Positions 36,324 to 43,852 of a stretch of DNA of 64,000 bases are shown here, piece by piece. A program made the translations under genes and the position numbers. The notes below the pieces were generated by a model that ran no database searches, had not been told where the DNA came from, and worked only from the letters and a program-made list of their open reading frames with translations. Origin of the DNA: CP2-2F sp034432555 (GTDB taxonomy: Bacteria > Chloroflexota > Anaerolineae > Aggregatilineales > UBA2796). The stretch lies in NCBI GenBank assembly GCA_034432555.1, contig DAOUBW010000037.1, positions 1 through 64,000 on the forward strand, in the 5' to 3' direction. Within the stretch, counting starts at the first letter, position 1. Every line of letters begins with the position of its first letter.

Positions 36324-36646
36324 AAACAGCGCTCCTTCAAAGTCTTGATCCTGCGCGTCTTGTGAGATAAACCTCAGGGTTGGCGTAATGGGTTCAAGTA
36401 CATTGCGCGCCGTGCGCCAAACGCGCAATCCTTGTTCTCTACCTTCATATCTTACATGAGTCCGCGTATTTTGCGGTTCAACTTTGTGCTAAATTTGTCG
36501 GAATGTTCTGACAATTTGTGCTAAGATCAGGCTTGGTTTGGCTAAGGTTATCGAGAGGCTTGCCGAAAGGCTGTGGTGGGAGCGCGGTTGCCGAAACCAG
36601 AACCTTATGCCAAAATTGCCTGTAGCCACCTAAAAGGGATACCACC

Positions 36647-37717
36647 TTGACCGAATTTTTGCTGATCCGTCACGCTGTGAACGACTTCGTGAAGACAGGC
36701 AGGCTTGCCGGCTGGACGCCCGATGTGCATTTGAATGAGGACGGGCGGGCGCAGGCTGCTGCCCTTGGCGAACGCCTTGCCCACACCCAGATTGACGCCG
36801 CCTACAGCAGCCCGCTTGAGCGCTGTGTAGAGACTGCCAACGCCGCCCTTGTCCATCACCCACAGCTCACTCTCCATTTGTTGGAAGGCGTTGGCGAGGT
36901 GCGTTACGGCACATGGCAAGGCGCTGAGCTTGGCAAACTGGCTGCCCGCAAACTGTGGCGTGCCGTTCAGATCAACCCGAGCCGTGCGCGCTTCCCCGAA
37001 GGCGAGACGATGCGCGCTGCCCAAATGCGCGCCGTAGATGCCATCGAACAGCTTGCCGAGCAGCACCCGCGCCAGCGTGTTGCCGTCTTTTCACACAGCG
37101 ATGTGATCAAGATGATCCTCGCCCACTATCTTGGAATGCACCTTGATCTCTTTCAGCGTATTGATGTGGCGCCTGCCTCGATCAGCATCCTTCGCTTAGA
37201 CTTTCTGCGCCCAAGTGTGGTGCAGATGAACGAGACCAGCTACCTGCCCAAGCCAAAGGCACACACCCCTGATCCACGCCAGATTGAGGTGGTTGATCCC
37301 ACACAGGCGCTCACGCTAGATGCCATCGGCGCAAAAGGCAGCCGCGTTTTCTACCTGCAAGTGCGCGGTGAAGGCGAGGCAGCAGCGCCGATTTCCTTCC
37401 TGCTGGAAAAGACGCAAGCCCTGCTGCTTGCCAACCAGATTGATGCCTTTTTTGGGCAGGCTGCGCCACCCAACCCCGCCGCGCTGCCCGCCCTTATCGC
37501 GCCTGATAAAATCATGTTTCGGTTAGGGCAAATTGCGTTAGAATATGACTCAGCACAAGCACGCCTCTGCCTGACCCTTGAAGAAATGCTGGGCGAAGGG
37601 CAAGGCACGCCGCGCTGTGTGCGTGTCTTTGCCACACCTGAACAGGTGAAAGCGCTCGGCGATCAGGCGCGGCAGGTGGCAACACGCGGGCGCACCACAC
37701 ACAATGAAGGGCAGTAA
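36647..37717 (+). CDS. Histidine phosphatase (MSMEG_4193-type) fused to a DUF3090-like domain
   Basis: A 356-residue fusion. Residues 1-200 are a histidine-phosphatase (phosphoglycerate-mutase-like) domain: LLIRHAVND with phospho-acceptor His9, SSPLERCVETA, and VAVFSHSDVIKMIL with the second catalytic His. Residues about 205-356 (VVDPTQALTLDAIGAKGSRV, FYLQVRG, ISFLLEKTQALLLA) are a DUF3090-like domain, clearly related to the whole of the next gene. In Actinobacteria these are separate neighbouring genes. The start is a TTG at 36647 behind AAGGG. Substrate unknown. It forms an operon with the next two genes. Confidence 0.83.
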   Translation: MTEFLLIRHAVNDFVKTGRLAGWTPDVHLNEDGRAQAAALGERLAHTQIDAAYSSPLERCVETANAALVHHPQLTLHLLEGVGEVRYGTWQGAELGKLAARKLWRAVQINPSRARFPEGETMRAAQMRAVDAIEQLAEQHPRQRVAVFSHSDVIKMILAHYLGMHLDLFQRIDVAPASISILRLDFLRPSVVQMNETSYLPKPKAHTPDPRQIEVVDPTQALTLDAIGAKGSRVFYLQVRGEGEAAAPISFLLEKTQALLLANQIDAFFGQAAPPNPAALPALIAPDKIMFRLGQIALEYDSAQARLCLTLEEMLGEGQGTPRCVRVFATPEQVKALGDQARQVATRGRTTHNEGQ

Positions 37718-37725
37718 AAGACGCT

Positions 37726-38229
37726 ATGGGCTTTGAGATCGAGATAGACCCAATAGATTTTGTGACGATTGGCACCGTCGGACCCAAAGGGCGGCGCTTG
37801 TTCTACCTGCAAGCCGGCGGGCAAGGGCAGCTTATCTCGCTGATCCTTGAAAAAGAACAGGCACGCGCCATTGGCGAAACGCTGCGCGATATGCTGGATG
37901 AACTCAGCCGTAACATGGTTGACCTGAGCAGCGACATGCCCGATATGGCGCGCATGAATATGGAACTGCGCGATCCGATTGAAGGGCGCTTCCGCGTGTC
38001 GCGGATCGGGCTAGGCTATAACGACGAACGCGATTTGGTGCTGCTCGTCGCGGAGGAACTGGTCGTTGTGCAGGAAGATCAAGACCCTGATCTGATCTCG
38101 CCTTCGGTGGTGCGCCTGTGGGGAACACGCACCCAAATGCGGGCGCTCAGCCTGCATGCGCTGGATGTGGTTAAGCAAGGGCGCGCTAATCCTGCTCACA
38201 ATGGGCGCGTCCTCAACTATTGGACATAA
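37726..38229 (+). CDS. DUF3090 family protein
   Basis: A 167-residue soluble protein of the DUF3090 family (PIDFVTIGTVGPKGRRLFYL, LISLILEKEQARAI, FRVSRIGLGYNDERDLVLLV). It is a second copy of the domain fused to the upstream phosphatase (compare GAKGSRVFYLQ and IALEYDSAQARLCL there). The biochemical role is unknown; the family is conserved in Actinobacteria and Chloroflexota beside a phosphatase and a SCO1664-type protein, exactly as here. It lies 8 bases after the fusion gene. Confidence 0.85.
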   Translation: MGFEIEIDPIDFVTIGTVGPKGRRLFYLQAGGQGQLISLILEKEQARAIGETLRDMLDELSRNMVDLSSDMPDMARMNMELRDPIEGRFRVSRIGLGYNDERDLVLLVAEELVVVQEDQDPDLISPSVVRLWGTRTQMRALSLHALDVVKQGRANPAHNGRVLNYWT

Positions 38230-38281
38230 TCATCGGTATTGAGACGTACTACGCCAAAGGGCGCTGGGAGCGTGTGGCACC

Positions 38282-39052
38282 ATGAGCGACTCGGACGCTA
38301 ACCGAATTTGCCTGCCGCAAGATACACCGCGTGTGCTGCGCTGGCTGGCTGAAAGCAGAATGCGCGAAGCACAGCAAGGCGCGCTGCGCTGGAGTTCCAA
38401 CAGCACCTTTTTAGTGACGCTGACGCCTGAAGCTGCCGATGCACCGCCGAACCTATTCGCCGTCTACAAGCCGCAGCGTGGCGAGCGCCCACTCTGGGAT
38501 TTTCCGGATGGCACGCTCTGCCGCCGCGAATACGCCGCCTTCCTCGTCTCACAGGCGCTGGGCTGGCAGATTGTGCCGCCCACCGTGCTGCGCGATGGCT
38601 TGCGCGGCTTCGGCTCGGTGCAGCTTTACATCGCGCACAACGCAGAGGTGAACTACTTCGCCTTAGATGAGTCCTTCCAAGCGCCACTGATGAAATTTGC
38701 CGCCTTTGACTATGTGATCAACAATGCTGACCGCAAAGGCGGACACTGCATTGTGGGTGAGGATGGGCATTTGTGGGGCATTGATCACGGGATTGGCTTC
38801 CACACAGCGCCCAAACTTCGCACCGTGATCTGGGATTTCGCCGGCGAGCCGATCCCGAATGCCCTGCTGGCAGACCTTGAGCAGCTTTACTGTGATGTGG
38901 AAGCCGCTAACGCACCGCTGCGCCACGCCCTTAGCACCCTGTTGGCAGAGTCGGAGATCAACGCACTCTTGGCGCGCTTGCGGAAACTGCTCCAGCGCCG
39001 CGAATATCCGCGCCCGGGCCCGGGTCCGAACTATCCGTGGCCGCCGGTCTGA
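38282..39052 (+). CDS. SCO1664-family (PI3/4-kinase-like) protein
   Basis: 256 residues resembling the SCO1664 family, which is distantly related to phosphatidylinositol 3/4-kinases. FAVYKPQRGERPLWDFPDGT would hold the nucleotide-binding Lys, ALGWQIVPPTVLRDG follows, and FDYVINNADRKGGHCI with LWGIDHGIGFH gives the D-x4-N and DHG catalytic/metal motifs. Some members are annotated as ubiquitin-recycling-like kinases, but the activity is unproven. Third gene of the phosphatase/DUF3090/SCO1664 cluster; in mycobacteria the equivalent cluster sits near mshC, which is absent here. The end is a Pro/Gly tail. Confidence 0.82.
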   Translation: MSDSDANRICLPQDTPRVLRWLAESRMREAQQGALRWSSNSTFLVTLTPEAADAPPNLFAVYKPQRGERPLWDFPDGTLCRREYAAFLVSQALGWQIVPPTVLRDGLRGFGSVQLYIAHNAEVNYFALDESFQAPLMKFAAFDYVINNADRKGGHCIVGEDGHLWGIDHGIGFHTAPKLRTVIWDFAGEPIPNALLADLEQLYCDVEAANAPLRHALSTLLAESEINALLARLRKLLQRREYPRPGPGPNYPWPPV

Positions 39053-39056
39053 TCAG

Positions 39057-40487
39057 CTAGAGGTATTTCTCGACCGCCCAACCGCCCTCGCGCACAATCG
39101 GAATCTCGGCGGGCGTCAGGTGCGGCGAAAAGGTCAGCTTGTTAGCGCCTTGCACCGCATCCAGCACGTCGCCCATCCAGTCGGCAAGGGCAACTGGCAC
39201 GCCCAGCGCACGCGCCACATCCAGCGGCGATTGATCATCGAGCGCCACCCCGTCGGGATGATCAAACATAATGCGCGGCAGCACCACCAAATCGCCTAAG
39301 GCAGCCGACTCTTTCAGCGGCAAAAGCTGCCTGATCACGTCCTCAGCGGTGAGCAAGCCTGCCACCGTGATCCCTTCGCCCAGCCGCGTGTTCGTGATCG
39401 GCTGCACATGCAGGCTGAGTCCGCTGTGGGCGGCAAGTTCGGCGGCGGCACGGTGCAGGGTCGGCGCGAAAAGGGTAGCTGTAGCAAGCGTGATGTGCTT
39501 GGCGCGCAGCAGTGCATTGGTAAGCTGCGGCACTTCTTGGCGGCGCACCTGATCCCATTCATCCAAGAAGCCGCGCACCATGCCCAGACCGTTCTCGTGC
39601 AGCGCGAGGTCATCATAGGCGCTCAGCGGCGGCAGCGAACGCTCTGCCACCAGATACCATTCATCGGTTGGGTAGACGAACCCGACGCCGAACTGAGCGC
39701 GGAAGTGCTGCTGCCACGCTTCACAGGCATCCAGCACCGCATTGGCGTGATCGCGGGAGTTCGTCGCCAGCCCATAGCGGTGATATTTGGTCAAGCCCAC
39801 CGGCACAACGCTGATACTTTTCACGTTTGGGTAGAGCGCGGCGAGATCATGTACGCTGCGCGCCATGTGTTCGCCGTCGTTCACGTTTGGCGTGATGACT
39901 AACTGCGTATGCACCTCAAAGTTGTGGGCGGCTAATTCGCGCAGTTGCGCCATAATGTCCGGCGCGTTGGGATTGCGTAGGCAGTGGCGGCGCAGTTCAA
40001 GGTCGGTGGCGTGAACCGAGACGTACAGCGGGCTAAGGTGCTGCTCAAGGATGCGTTCCCAATCGCGCCCGCGCAGGTTGGTAAGCGTGACAAAATGCCC
40101 GAACAGGAATGAGTAGCGGTAGTCGTCATCCTTGATGTAGAGCGTGCGGCGCATTTGCGGCGCCATTTGCAGCACAAAGCAGAACTCGCACAGGTTGTTG
40201 CAACGGCGAATATCTATATCAAAGGTTGGGTGTGCAAATTCGATGCCCAGCGGCTGATCATAGCGCCGTTCGCCTTCCAGCGTGATCTCACGCCCATCCC
40301 GACGCAAGCGCAGTGCAAGCCATTCTTCGGCGCTGTAGTACTGCACATCAATGACATCTTCACAGGGCTGCCCATTGATCGCCAAAAGTTCATCGTTGGG
40401 CTGAACGCCAAGTGCAGCGGCGGCGCTTTCGGGCAGCACCGCCTTCACAATGCCGACGGGCTGCGCGGAACGGTCACGGTTTATCAC
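39057..40487 (-). CDS. DUF512-family PDZ/radical-SAM-like iron-sulfur protein
   Basis: A 476-residue protein. Residues about 10-75 form a PDZ-like domain (VLPESAAAALGVQPNDELLAING). RCNNLCEFCFV near 115-125 is a Cys-x3-Cys-x2-Cys cluster motif of radical-SAM type, followed by a TIM-barrel-like region (YVSVHATDLELRR, VHTQLVITPNVNDG). The C-terminal part (SISVVPVGLTKYH onwards) is the DUF512 domain. Members are widespread in Firmicutes, Chloroflexota and cyanobacteria; the reaction is unknown. GTG start at 40487. It converges with the SCO1664-like gene 5 bases away. Confidence 0.88.
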   Translation of the reverse strand: MINRDRSAQPVGIVKAVLPESAAAALGVQPNDELLAINGQPCEDVIDVQYYSAEEWLALRLRRDGREITLEGERRYDQPLGIEFAHPTFDIDIRRCNNLCEFCFVLQMAPQMRRTLYIKDDDYRYSFLFGHFVTLTNLRGRDWERILEQHLSPLYVSVHATDLELRRHCLRNPNAPDIMAQLRELAAHNFEVHTQLVITPNVNDGEHMARSVHDLAALYPNVKSISVVPVGLTKYHRYGLATNSRDHANAVLDACEAWQQHFRAQFGVGFVYPTDEWYLVAERSLPPLSAYDDLALHENGLGMVRGFLDEWDQVRRQEVPQLTNALLRAKHITLATATLFAPTLHRAAAELAAHSGLSLHVQPITNTRLGEGITVAGLLTAEDVIRQLLPLKESAALGDLVVLPRIMFDHPDGVALDDQSPLDVARALGVPVALADWMGDVLDAVQGANKLTFSPHLTPAEIPIVREGGWAVEKYL

Positions 40488-40559
40488 GGTAGGCTATCTA
40501 TCCTGTTGGCACGCTCACAGTAGTTAGACTCTAGCGCAAGGGCGGCGGGCTTGGCAACC

Positions 40560-40811
40560 TTATTCGTTGATCTCATCCTCAACCTTGAGCGCCTTTGCCA
40601 ACTGCTCAAAAAGGCGGGCGTGCCGTGCGGGTGGCAGCGCCAATTGTCTGTCGCGCTCACGGTAGAGCAGGATAGTCTGCTGCGTGGTATCCAGCACCAC
40701 ACGGCAGTTATGGCAAGTTGCCAAGTGCGCCTGTGCTTCAGCGGCAAGTGCTTCCTCAAGGTTGTGATCGAGATAATCGGAGAGGTAGCGCACAAGATCA
40801 TCACACTGCAT
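40560..40811 (-). CDS. Anti-sigma factor with zinc-binding (ZAS) motif
   Basis: An 83-residue protein from the ATG at 40811, which has AAGGAG 6 nt upstream; an upstream start would overlap the sigma gene further. Cys3 and the His29-x3-Cys33-x2-Cys36 motif (HLATCHNC) are the zinc-associated anti-sigma signature. No transmembrane helix follows, so it is a soluble anti-sigma, like RsrA-type redox sensors. It overlaps the end of the ECF sigma gene, the usual sigma/anti-sigma pairing, and likely sequesters that sigma factor. Confidence 0.88.
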   Translation of the reverse strand: MQCDDLVRYLSDYLDHNLEEALAAEAQAHLATCHNCRVVLDTTQQTILLYRERDRQLALPPARHARLFEQLAKALKVEDEINE

Positions 40812-40821
40812 GGCAGTCTCC

Positions 40822-41391
40822 TTAGGTGTGCCGCCGCTCAAAGTAGCGGCTCAGGCGCTCGCGCAGATGCAGGCGCGCACGGTGTAAATTGGTTTTCACG
40901 GCAGCCTCGCTCAGGTTGAGGATGTGTGCTGTCTCGCTCACCGAAAGCTCTTCGATATCGCGCAGCGTGAACACAGCGCGCAGCGTTGGCGTCAGGCTGT
41001 TGATAGCGCGCTCCATCTCGGCGTGTGCTTCCTCGTTCAGCAGCACCGCCTCAGGCAAGTTGCGCCAGTCCACAAGGCAGCTTGGCATCAGCTCACCGCT
41101 TTCGCCTGCCAAGTCTTCCAGAGAGACAGGCGGCGCGGCGCGCAAACGCATCAGGCATTCGTTGTAGGCGACACGGTACAGCCATGTGCCGATGTTGGCG
41201 CGCCCTTCAAAGCGATCCGCGTGATCCAACAGGGCAAGGAAGGCAGTCTGCACCACACCATCGGCTTGTTGTTGATCGCCCAGCAGGCGCACTGCCAAAC
41301 GGTAGAGCGCATCGGCATAGCGCGTGAACAATGCCGATAGCACGGATGAATCACGTTGTTTTAAGGCATCCAGCAGGGCTGCATCATCCAC
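40822..41391 (-). CDS. ECF (extracytoplasmic function) sigma factor
   Basis: A 189-residue group-IV sigma factor. Region 2 is YRLAVRLLGDQQQADGVVQTAFLALLDH with ANIGTWLYRVAYNECLMRLR; region 4 is LRDIEELSVSETAHILNLSE with AAVKTNLHRARLHLRERL, the DNA-binding helix-turn-helix. Regions 1.1 and 3 are absent as expected. It is co-transcribed with the zinc anti-sigma gene. The regulon is not evident, and no matching atypical promoter was identified upstream. Confidence 0.95.
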   Translation of the reverse strand: MDDAALLDALKQRDSSVLSALFTRYADALYRLAVRLLGDQQQADGVVQTAFLALLDHADRFEGRANIGTWLYRVAYNECLMRLRAAPPVSLEDLAGESGELMPSCLVDWRNLPEAVLLNEEAHAEMERAINSLTPTLRAVFTLRDIEELSVSETAHILNLSEAAVKTNLHRARLHLRERLSRYFERRHT

Positions 41392-41410
41392 AGGCTTTCC
41401 CTACGGCTAA

Positions 41411-41445
41411 ATAAAAAGGCGCGGTCACACACAGTTTACCGCGCC
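41411..41445 (-). terminator. Intrinsic terminator after the DUF2892 gene
   Basis: An 8-bp stem GGCGCGGT/ACCGCGCC (arms 41418-41425 and 41438-41445) followed on the minus strand by TTTTTAT (41411-41417). It separates the DUF2892 gene from the sigma gene start at 41391. Confidence 0.85.
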
Positions 41446-41464
41446 AGAGGTCATCCTGCGAATG

Positions 41465-41677
41465 TTATGCCTGTCCGCGCTCTTTGAGGCTGCATGTGTT
41501 AATGCCAAAGGGCATGTAGGCAGGGCAGCGTCCTGTCAGTGCCGTGCCGATCAGCACCACACCGACCACACCGCCAACGATCAGCCACGTGCCTTGCGCG
41601 GCAGCGCCCAAGACGACTGCCACAGCGCCCAACACCACACGAATGATCCGATCTGTGTTCCCAACATTGCGCTTCAT
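41465..41677 (-). CDS. DUF2892 (YgaP-like) small membrane protein
   Basis: 70 residues of the DUF2892 family: NVGNTDRIIRVVLGAVAVVL, a second hydrophobic helix (GTWLIVGGVVGVVLIGTALT), then GRCPAYMPFGINTC with two conserved cysteines. The family is the membrane part of YgaP-type rhodaneses or occurs alone. Here no rhodanese domain is attached. Single-gene unit ending at the terminator at 41411-41445. ATG at 41677 after GGAG. Confidence 0.9.
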   Translation of the reverse strand: MKRNVGNTDRIIRVVLGAVAVVLGAAAQGTWLIVGGVVGVVLIGTALTGRCPAYMPFGINTCSLKERGQA

Positions 41678-41779
41678 GAGAAACTCTCCTTGTGCTTATC
41701 TGCCCTCTAATTCGGCTTACATTCTCTTAGATGCACAGGGCAGCAAAAGGTTACAGGCAATTTTGGGCAGCAAAACACT

Positions 41780-41803
41780 GTGGGCGAGCGTACGCTCGCC
41801 CAC
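41780..41803. terminator. Perfect 24-bp palindrome 3' of xylA
   Basis: The two 12-base halves (GTGGGCGAGCGT and ACGCTCGCCCAC) form a perfect palindrome 27 bases beyond the xylA stop. On the minus strand it is followed by CAGTGTTTTG, a poor T-tract. Probable terminator or transcript-end hairpin of xylA. Confidence 0.6.
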
Positions 41804-41830
41804 AAGCACAAGGGAGTGGTATGCGCTGAT

Positions 41831-42994
41831 CTAGCGCACGCCGAGCAGAATCTCGATGGTGATCTGATCGAGGCGTTCGTAGGGCAGGTTGCGGCTGCCA
41901 AGCGCAGCGCGGTTGATCTCGGCAGCGCGCAGCTTAGCGAGCGCTTCACGGCTGTAGCCGCTGCTCAGGTAGCTGAAGGTGCCATCATCGGCGTGAATTT
42001 CCGCCAAAAGCTGCTGCACTTCAGGGTCGGCGTTGAACTGCGCCGCCTTATCCTTCAGGATCAGGTAGGTGCGCATACAGCCGCGTGCGAACGCCTTCAC
42101 ATCTTCATAGCCGCTGCTGCGGAAAGCGTGTGCGTCGAAGTGGCGGCTGCCGCTGTAGCCGACATCCTCAAGGAATTTGACCAGATGGAAGGCTTGTTTG
42201 GGCATCATGCTGCCAAAGCGGAAGTCCTGATCATAGCGCCCAAAAAGCTGATCGTTGAGGTCAATGTGAAAGAGTTTGCCAGCAGCGTGCGCCATCGCCA
42301 CGCCGTGCGTAAAGTTCAAGCCTGCCATATGTTCGTGCGCCACTTCCGGATTCACACCGACCATCTGCGGGTGATCTAAAGTGGCGATGAAGGCGAGCGC
42401 ATCGCCCACCGTTGGCAGGAAGATATGTCCGCGTGGTTCGTTCGGCTTCGGCTCCATGGCAAAGCGCAGGTTGTAACCCTGATCCTTGACATAGGCGCAC
42501 AGGAAGTTGATCGCCTCGCGGTAGCGCTTGATCGCCTCTAACGGATTCTTGGTGCTGTCGCTTTCGGTGCCTTCGCGCCCGCCCCAGAAAACGTAAGTGG
42601 TTGCGCCAAGTTCGACGCCCAGCTCGATGGCGTGGATGGTCTTTTGCAGGGCGTAGGCGCGCACGGCAGGATCGTTCGAGGTAAACGCGCCGTCCTTAAA
42701 GGCTGCGTCGGTGAATAGGTTGGTGGTTGCCATTGGCACCACAATGCCCGTCGCACTGAGCGCCGCCTTGAAATCGCGCACGATCTGATCGCGTTCAGCG
42801 GCTGTGGCAGTGATCGGCACCAGATCGTTATCGTGCAAGTTGACGCCCCACGCACCTACTTCTGCCAGCAGGTGGACGATCTCAACCGGCGAGAGCGCGC
42901 CGCGTGTTGGCTCACCGAACGGATCGCGCCCGATGTTGCCAACCGTCCACAAGCCAAAGCTAAATTTATGTTCCGGTTTCGGTTCATACGTCAT
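41831..42994 (-). CDS. xylA: Xylose isomerase, class I
   Basis: Converts D-xylose to D-xylulose, and glucose to fructose in vitro. 387 residues, the short actinobacterial-type class. All catalytic and metal residues fall at the Streptomyces positions: His54, Asp57, Glu181, Lys183, Glu217, His220, Asp245, Asp255, Asp257 and Asp287. No xylulokinase or sugar transporter is adjacent. Promoter at 43047-43076. ATG at 42994. Confidence 0.97.
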   Translation of the reverse strand: MTYEPKPEHKFSFGLWTVGNIGRDPFGEPTRGALSPVEIVHLLAEVGAWGVNLHDNDLVPITATAAERDQIVRDFKAALSATGIVVPMATTNLFTDAAFKDGAFTSNDPAVRAYALQKTIHAIELGVELGATTYVFWGGREGTESDSTKNPLEAIKRYREAINFLCAYVKDQGYNLRFAMEPKPNEPRGHIFLPTVGDALAFIATLDHPQMVGVNPEVAHEHMAGLNFTHGVAMAHAAGKLFHIDLNDQLFGRYDQDFRFGSMMPKQAFHLVKFLEDVGYSGSRHFDAHAFRSSGYEDVKAFARGCMRTYLILKDKAAQFNADPEVQQLLAEIHADDGTFSYLSSGYSREALAKLRAAEINRAALGSRNLPYERLDQITIEILLGVR

Positions 42995-43046
42995 TGGAAA
43001 TCGCCTTTACAAGATGCGTTGAGCAAAACTGTCGTCCCTGCCCATC

Positions 43047-43076
43047 ATTATAGCCCGCCTCTCCCAATCCATACAA
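43047..43076 (-). promoter_or_regulatory. Promoter of xylA
   Basis: On the minus strand TTGTAT (43071-43076), 18-bp spacer, TATAAT (43047-43052), 53 bases upstream of the xylA ATG. Confidence 0.6.
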
Positions 43077-43079
43077 ACA

Positions 43080-43117
43080 GGCGGCGCGGCAGCCTAACCT
43101 AAGGGAAAAGCGCCGCC
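43080..43117. repeat. Inverted repeat upstream of the xylA promoter
   Basis: 8-bp arms GGCGGCGC (43080-43087) and GCGCCGCC (43110-43117) with a 22-base centre, directly upstream of the xylA -35 box and downstream of the methyltransferase remnant. It could be an operator or the 3' hairpin of the remnant. Confidence 0.35.
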
Positions 43118-43131
43118 GCGCAGTTGTGCGC

Positions 43132-43389
43132 TCAGCAAGCGCTGAATTCCGCTAAGGATAAGCAGCGCACCGGCTGAGCATCGAAAAAGCGCGCTGTGCC
43201 GAACATGTCGCGCATCCGCTCGATATAGGTCGATTCTTTCTCCACCATAAAAAAGTGGCGATCTAGATCACGGGCGGCACTGCCTAGCGTGCCGCTGCCG
43301 CCAAACGGATCGAACACCAAATCGCCAACGTATGAATAATAGCGAATAACGCGGTTGCACAGTTCTAGCGGAAACACAGCGCTATGCAC
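43132..43389 (-). pseudogene. C-terminal fragment of a DNA methyltransferase
   Basis: About 85 residues remain of a beta-class (N4-cytosine/N6-adenine) DNA methyltransferase: the SAM-binding motif DPFGGSGT preceded by HSAVFPLELCNRVIRYYSYV, and the following MVEKESTYIERM. A complete enzyme would have the NPPY-type catalytic motif and about 200 residues upstream. Here the frame runs back only to a stop about 15 codons above GTG, with no start or catalytic motif, so it is a decayed remnant. It lies next to the lysine-type leader region. Confidence 0.8.
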
Positions 43390-43469
43390 GCGATCAAAGG
43401 TGGCAGTTGGTTCACAGGCTGAAGTGGCGCGTTACAAACGCCCGCTGCACACTAAGGGATCGCCACACC

Positions 43470-43499
43470 TTGACAAACCGAACCTATCTGCGTCACAAT
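43470..43499 (+). promoter_or_regulatory. Promoter of the lysine-rich leader peptide
   Basis: TTGACA (43470-43475), 18-bp spacer, CACAAT (43494-43499). The -10 box ends 7 bases before the ATG at 43507, so transcription would start at or next to the A of the start codon (leaderless mRNA). The interval 43390-43691 otherwise holds only this leader unit. Confidence 0.65.
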
Positions 43500-43506
43500 A
43501 AGCGCT

Positions 43507-43581
43507 ATGCAGCTACCGATGAACGCTTCCAAAAAGCAGAAGAAGCCTTTCACTGCCCATACATGGCTGTATGGTGGGTAG
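43507..43581 (+). CDS. Lysine-rich leader peptide, leaderless (putative lysZ-lysJ attenuator)
   Basis: 24 codons: MQLPMNASKKQKKPFTAHTW followed by LYGG and TAG. Four of five consecutive codons are lysine (residues 9, 10, 12, 13). No ribosome site precedes the ATG, but a promoter places the transcript start at it. Directly after the lysine codons lies a 7-bp hairpin (43557-43574, CCATACA/TGTATGG), then an intrinsic terminator at 43607-43641. The next plus-strand gene is lysZ of lysine synthesis (43853). I infer a peptide whose translation senses lysyl-tRNA. The tRNA-Glu gene on the opposite strand lies between leader and lysZ, which is unusual. Confidence 0.6.
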   Translation: MQLPMNASKKQKKPFTAHTWLYGG

Positions 43582-43606
43582 CGCACGCGCCTAGCTTAGG
43601 AATGCG

Positions 43607-43641
43607 AACGCCCTTCTGAGACAGTCGGAAGGGCGTTTTTT
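43607..43641 (+). terminator. Intrinsic terminator/attenuator before lysZ
   Basis: A 10-bp stem AACGCCCTTC/GAAGGGCGTT (arms 43607-43616 and 43628-43637), 11-base loop, T6 at 43636-43641. The only plus-strand transcript that would reach it is that of the lysine-rich leader peptide, so it is read as its attenuator. Confidence 0.85.
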
Positions 43642-43691
43642 GTGTGGTGGGCATAACCAAAACACCCGCTTGATCGGCGGATGCTTGTGGA

Positions 43692-43764
43692 TGCCCCATA
43701 GGGGACTCGAACCCCTGTTTCAGCCTTGAGAGGGCCGCGTCCTAGACCGCTAGACGAATGGGGC
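43692..43764 (-). tRNA. tRNA-Glu (anticodon CTC)
   Basis: A 73-nt cloverleaf on the minus strand: acceptor GCCCCAT pairing with ATGGGGC, D-arm GTCTAGCGGTCTAGGAC, anticodon loop CTCTCAA (anticodon CTC) on a five-pair stem, T-arm with GGTTCGAGTCC, discriminator A. CCA is not encoded. It has a strong promoter at 43782-43810. Any transcript reading from the lysine-rich leader to lysZ would be antisense to it. Confidence 0.95.
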
Positions 43765-43781
43765 GCTCTGGACTGTGCTCG

Positions 43782-43810
43782 ATTGTAGCAGGCTGTGGCG
43801 CGCGCGTCAA
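43782..43810 (-). promoter_or_regulatory. Promoter of tRNA-Glu
   Basis: On the minus strand TTGACG (43805-43810), 17-bp spacer, TACAAT (43782-43787) with extended TGC directly before it. Predicted start about 12 bases before the mature tRNA 5' end. Confidence 0.8.
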
Positions 43811-43852
43811 CAGCAAATCTTTTCAGGGAGTGTGGGGAGGATGAATTGAGGA

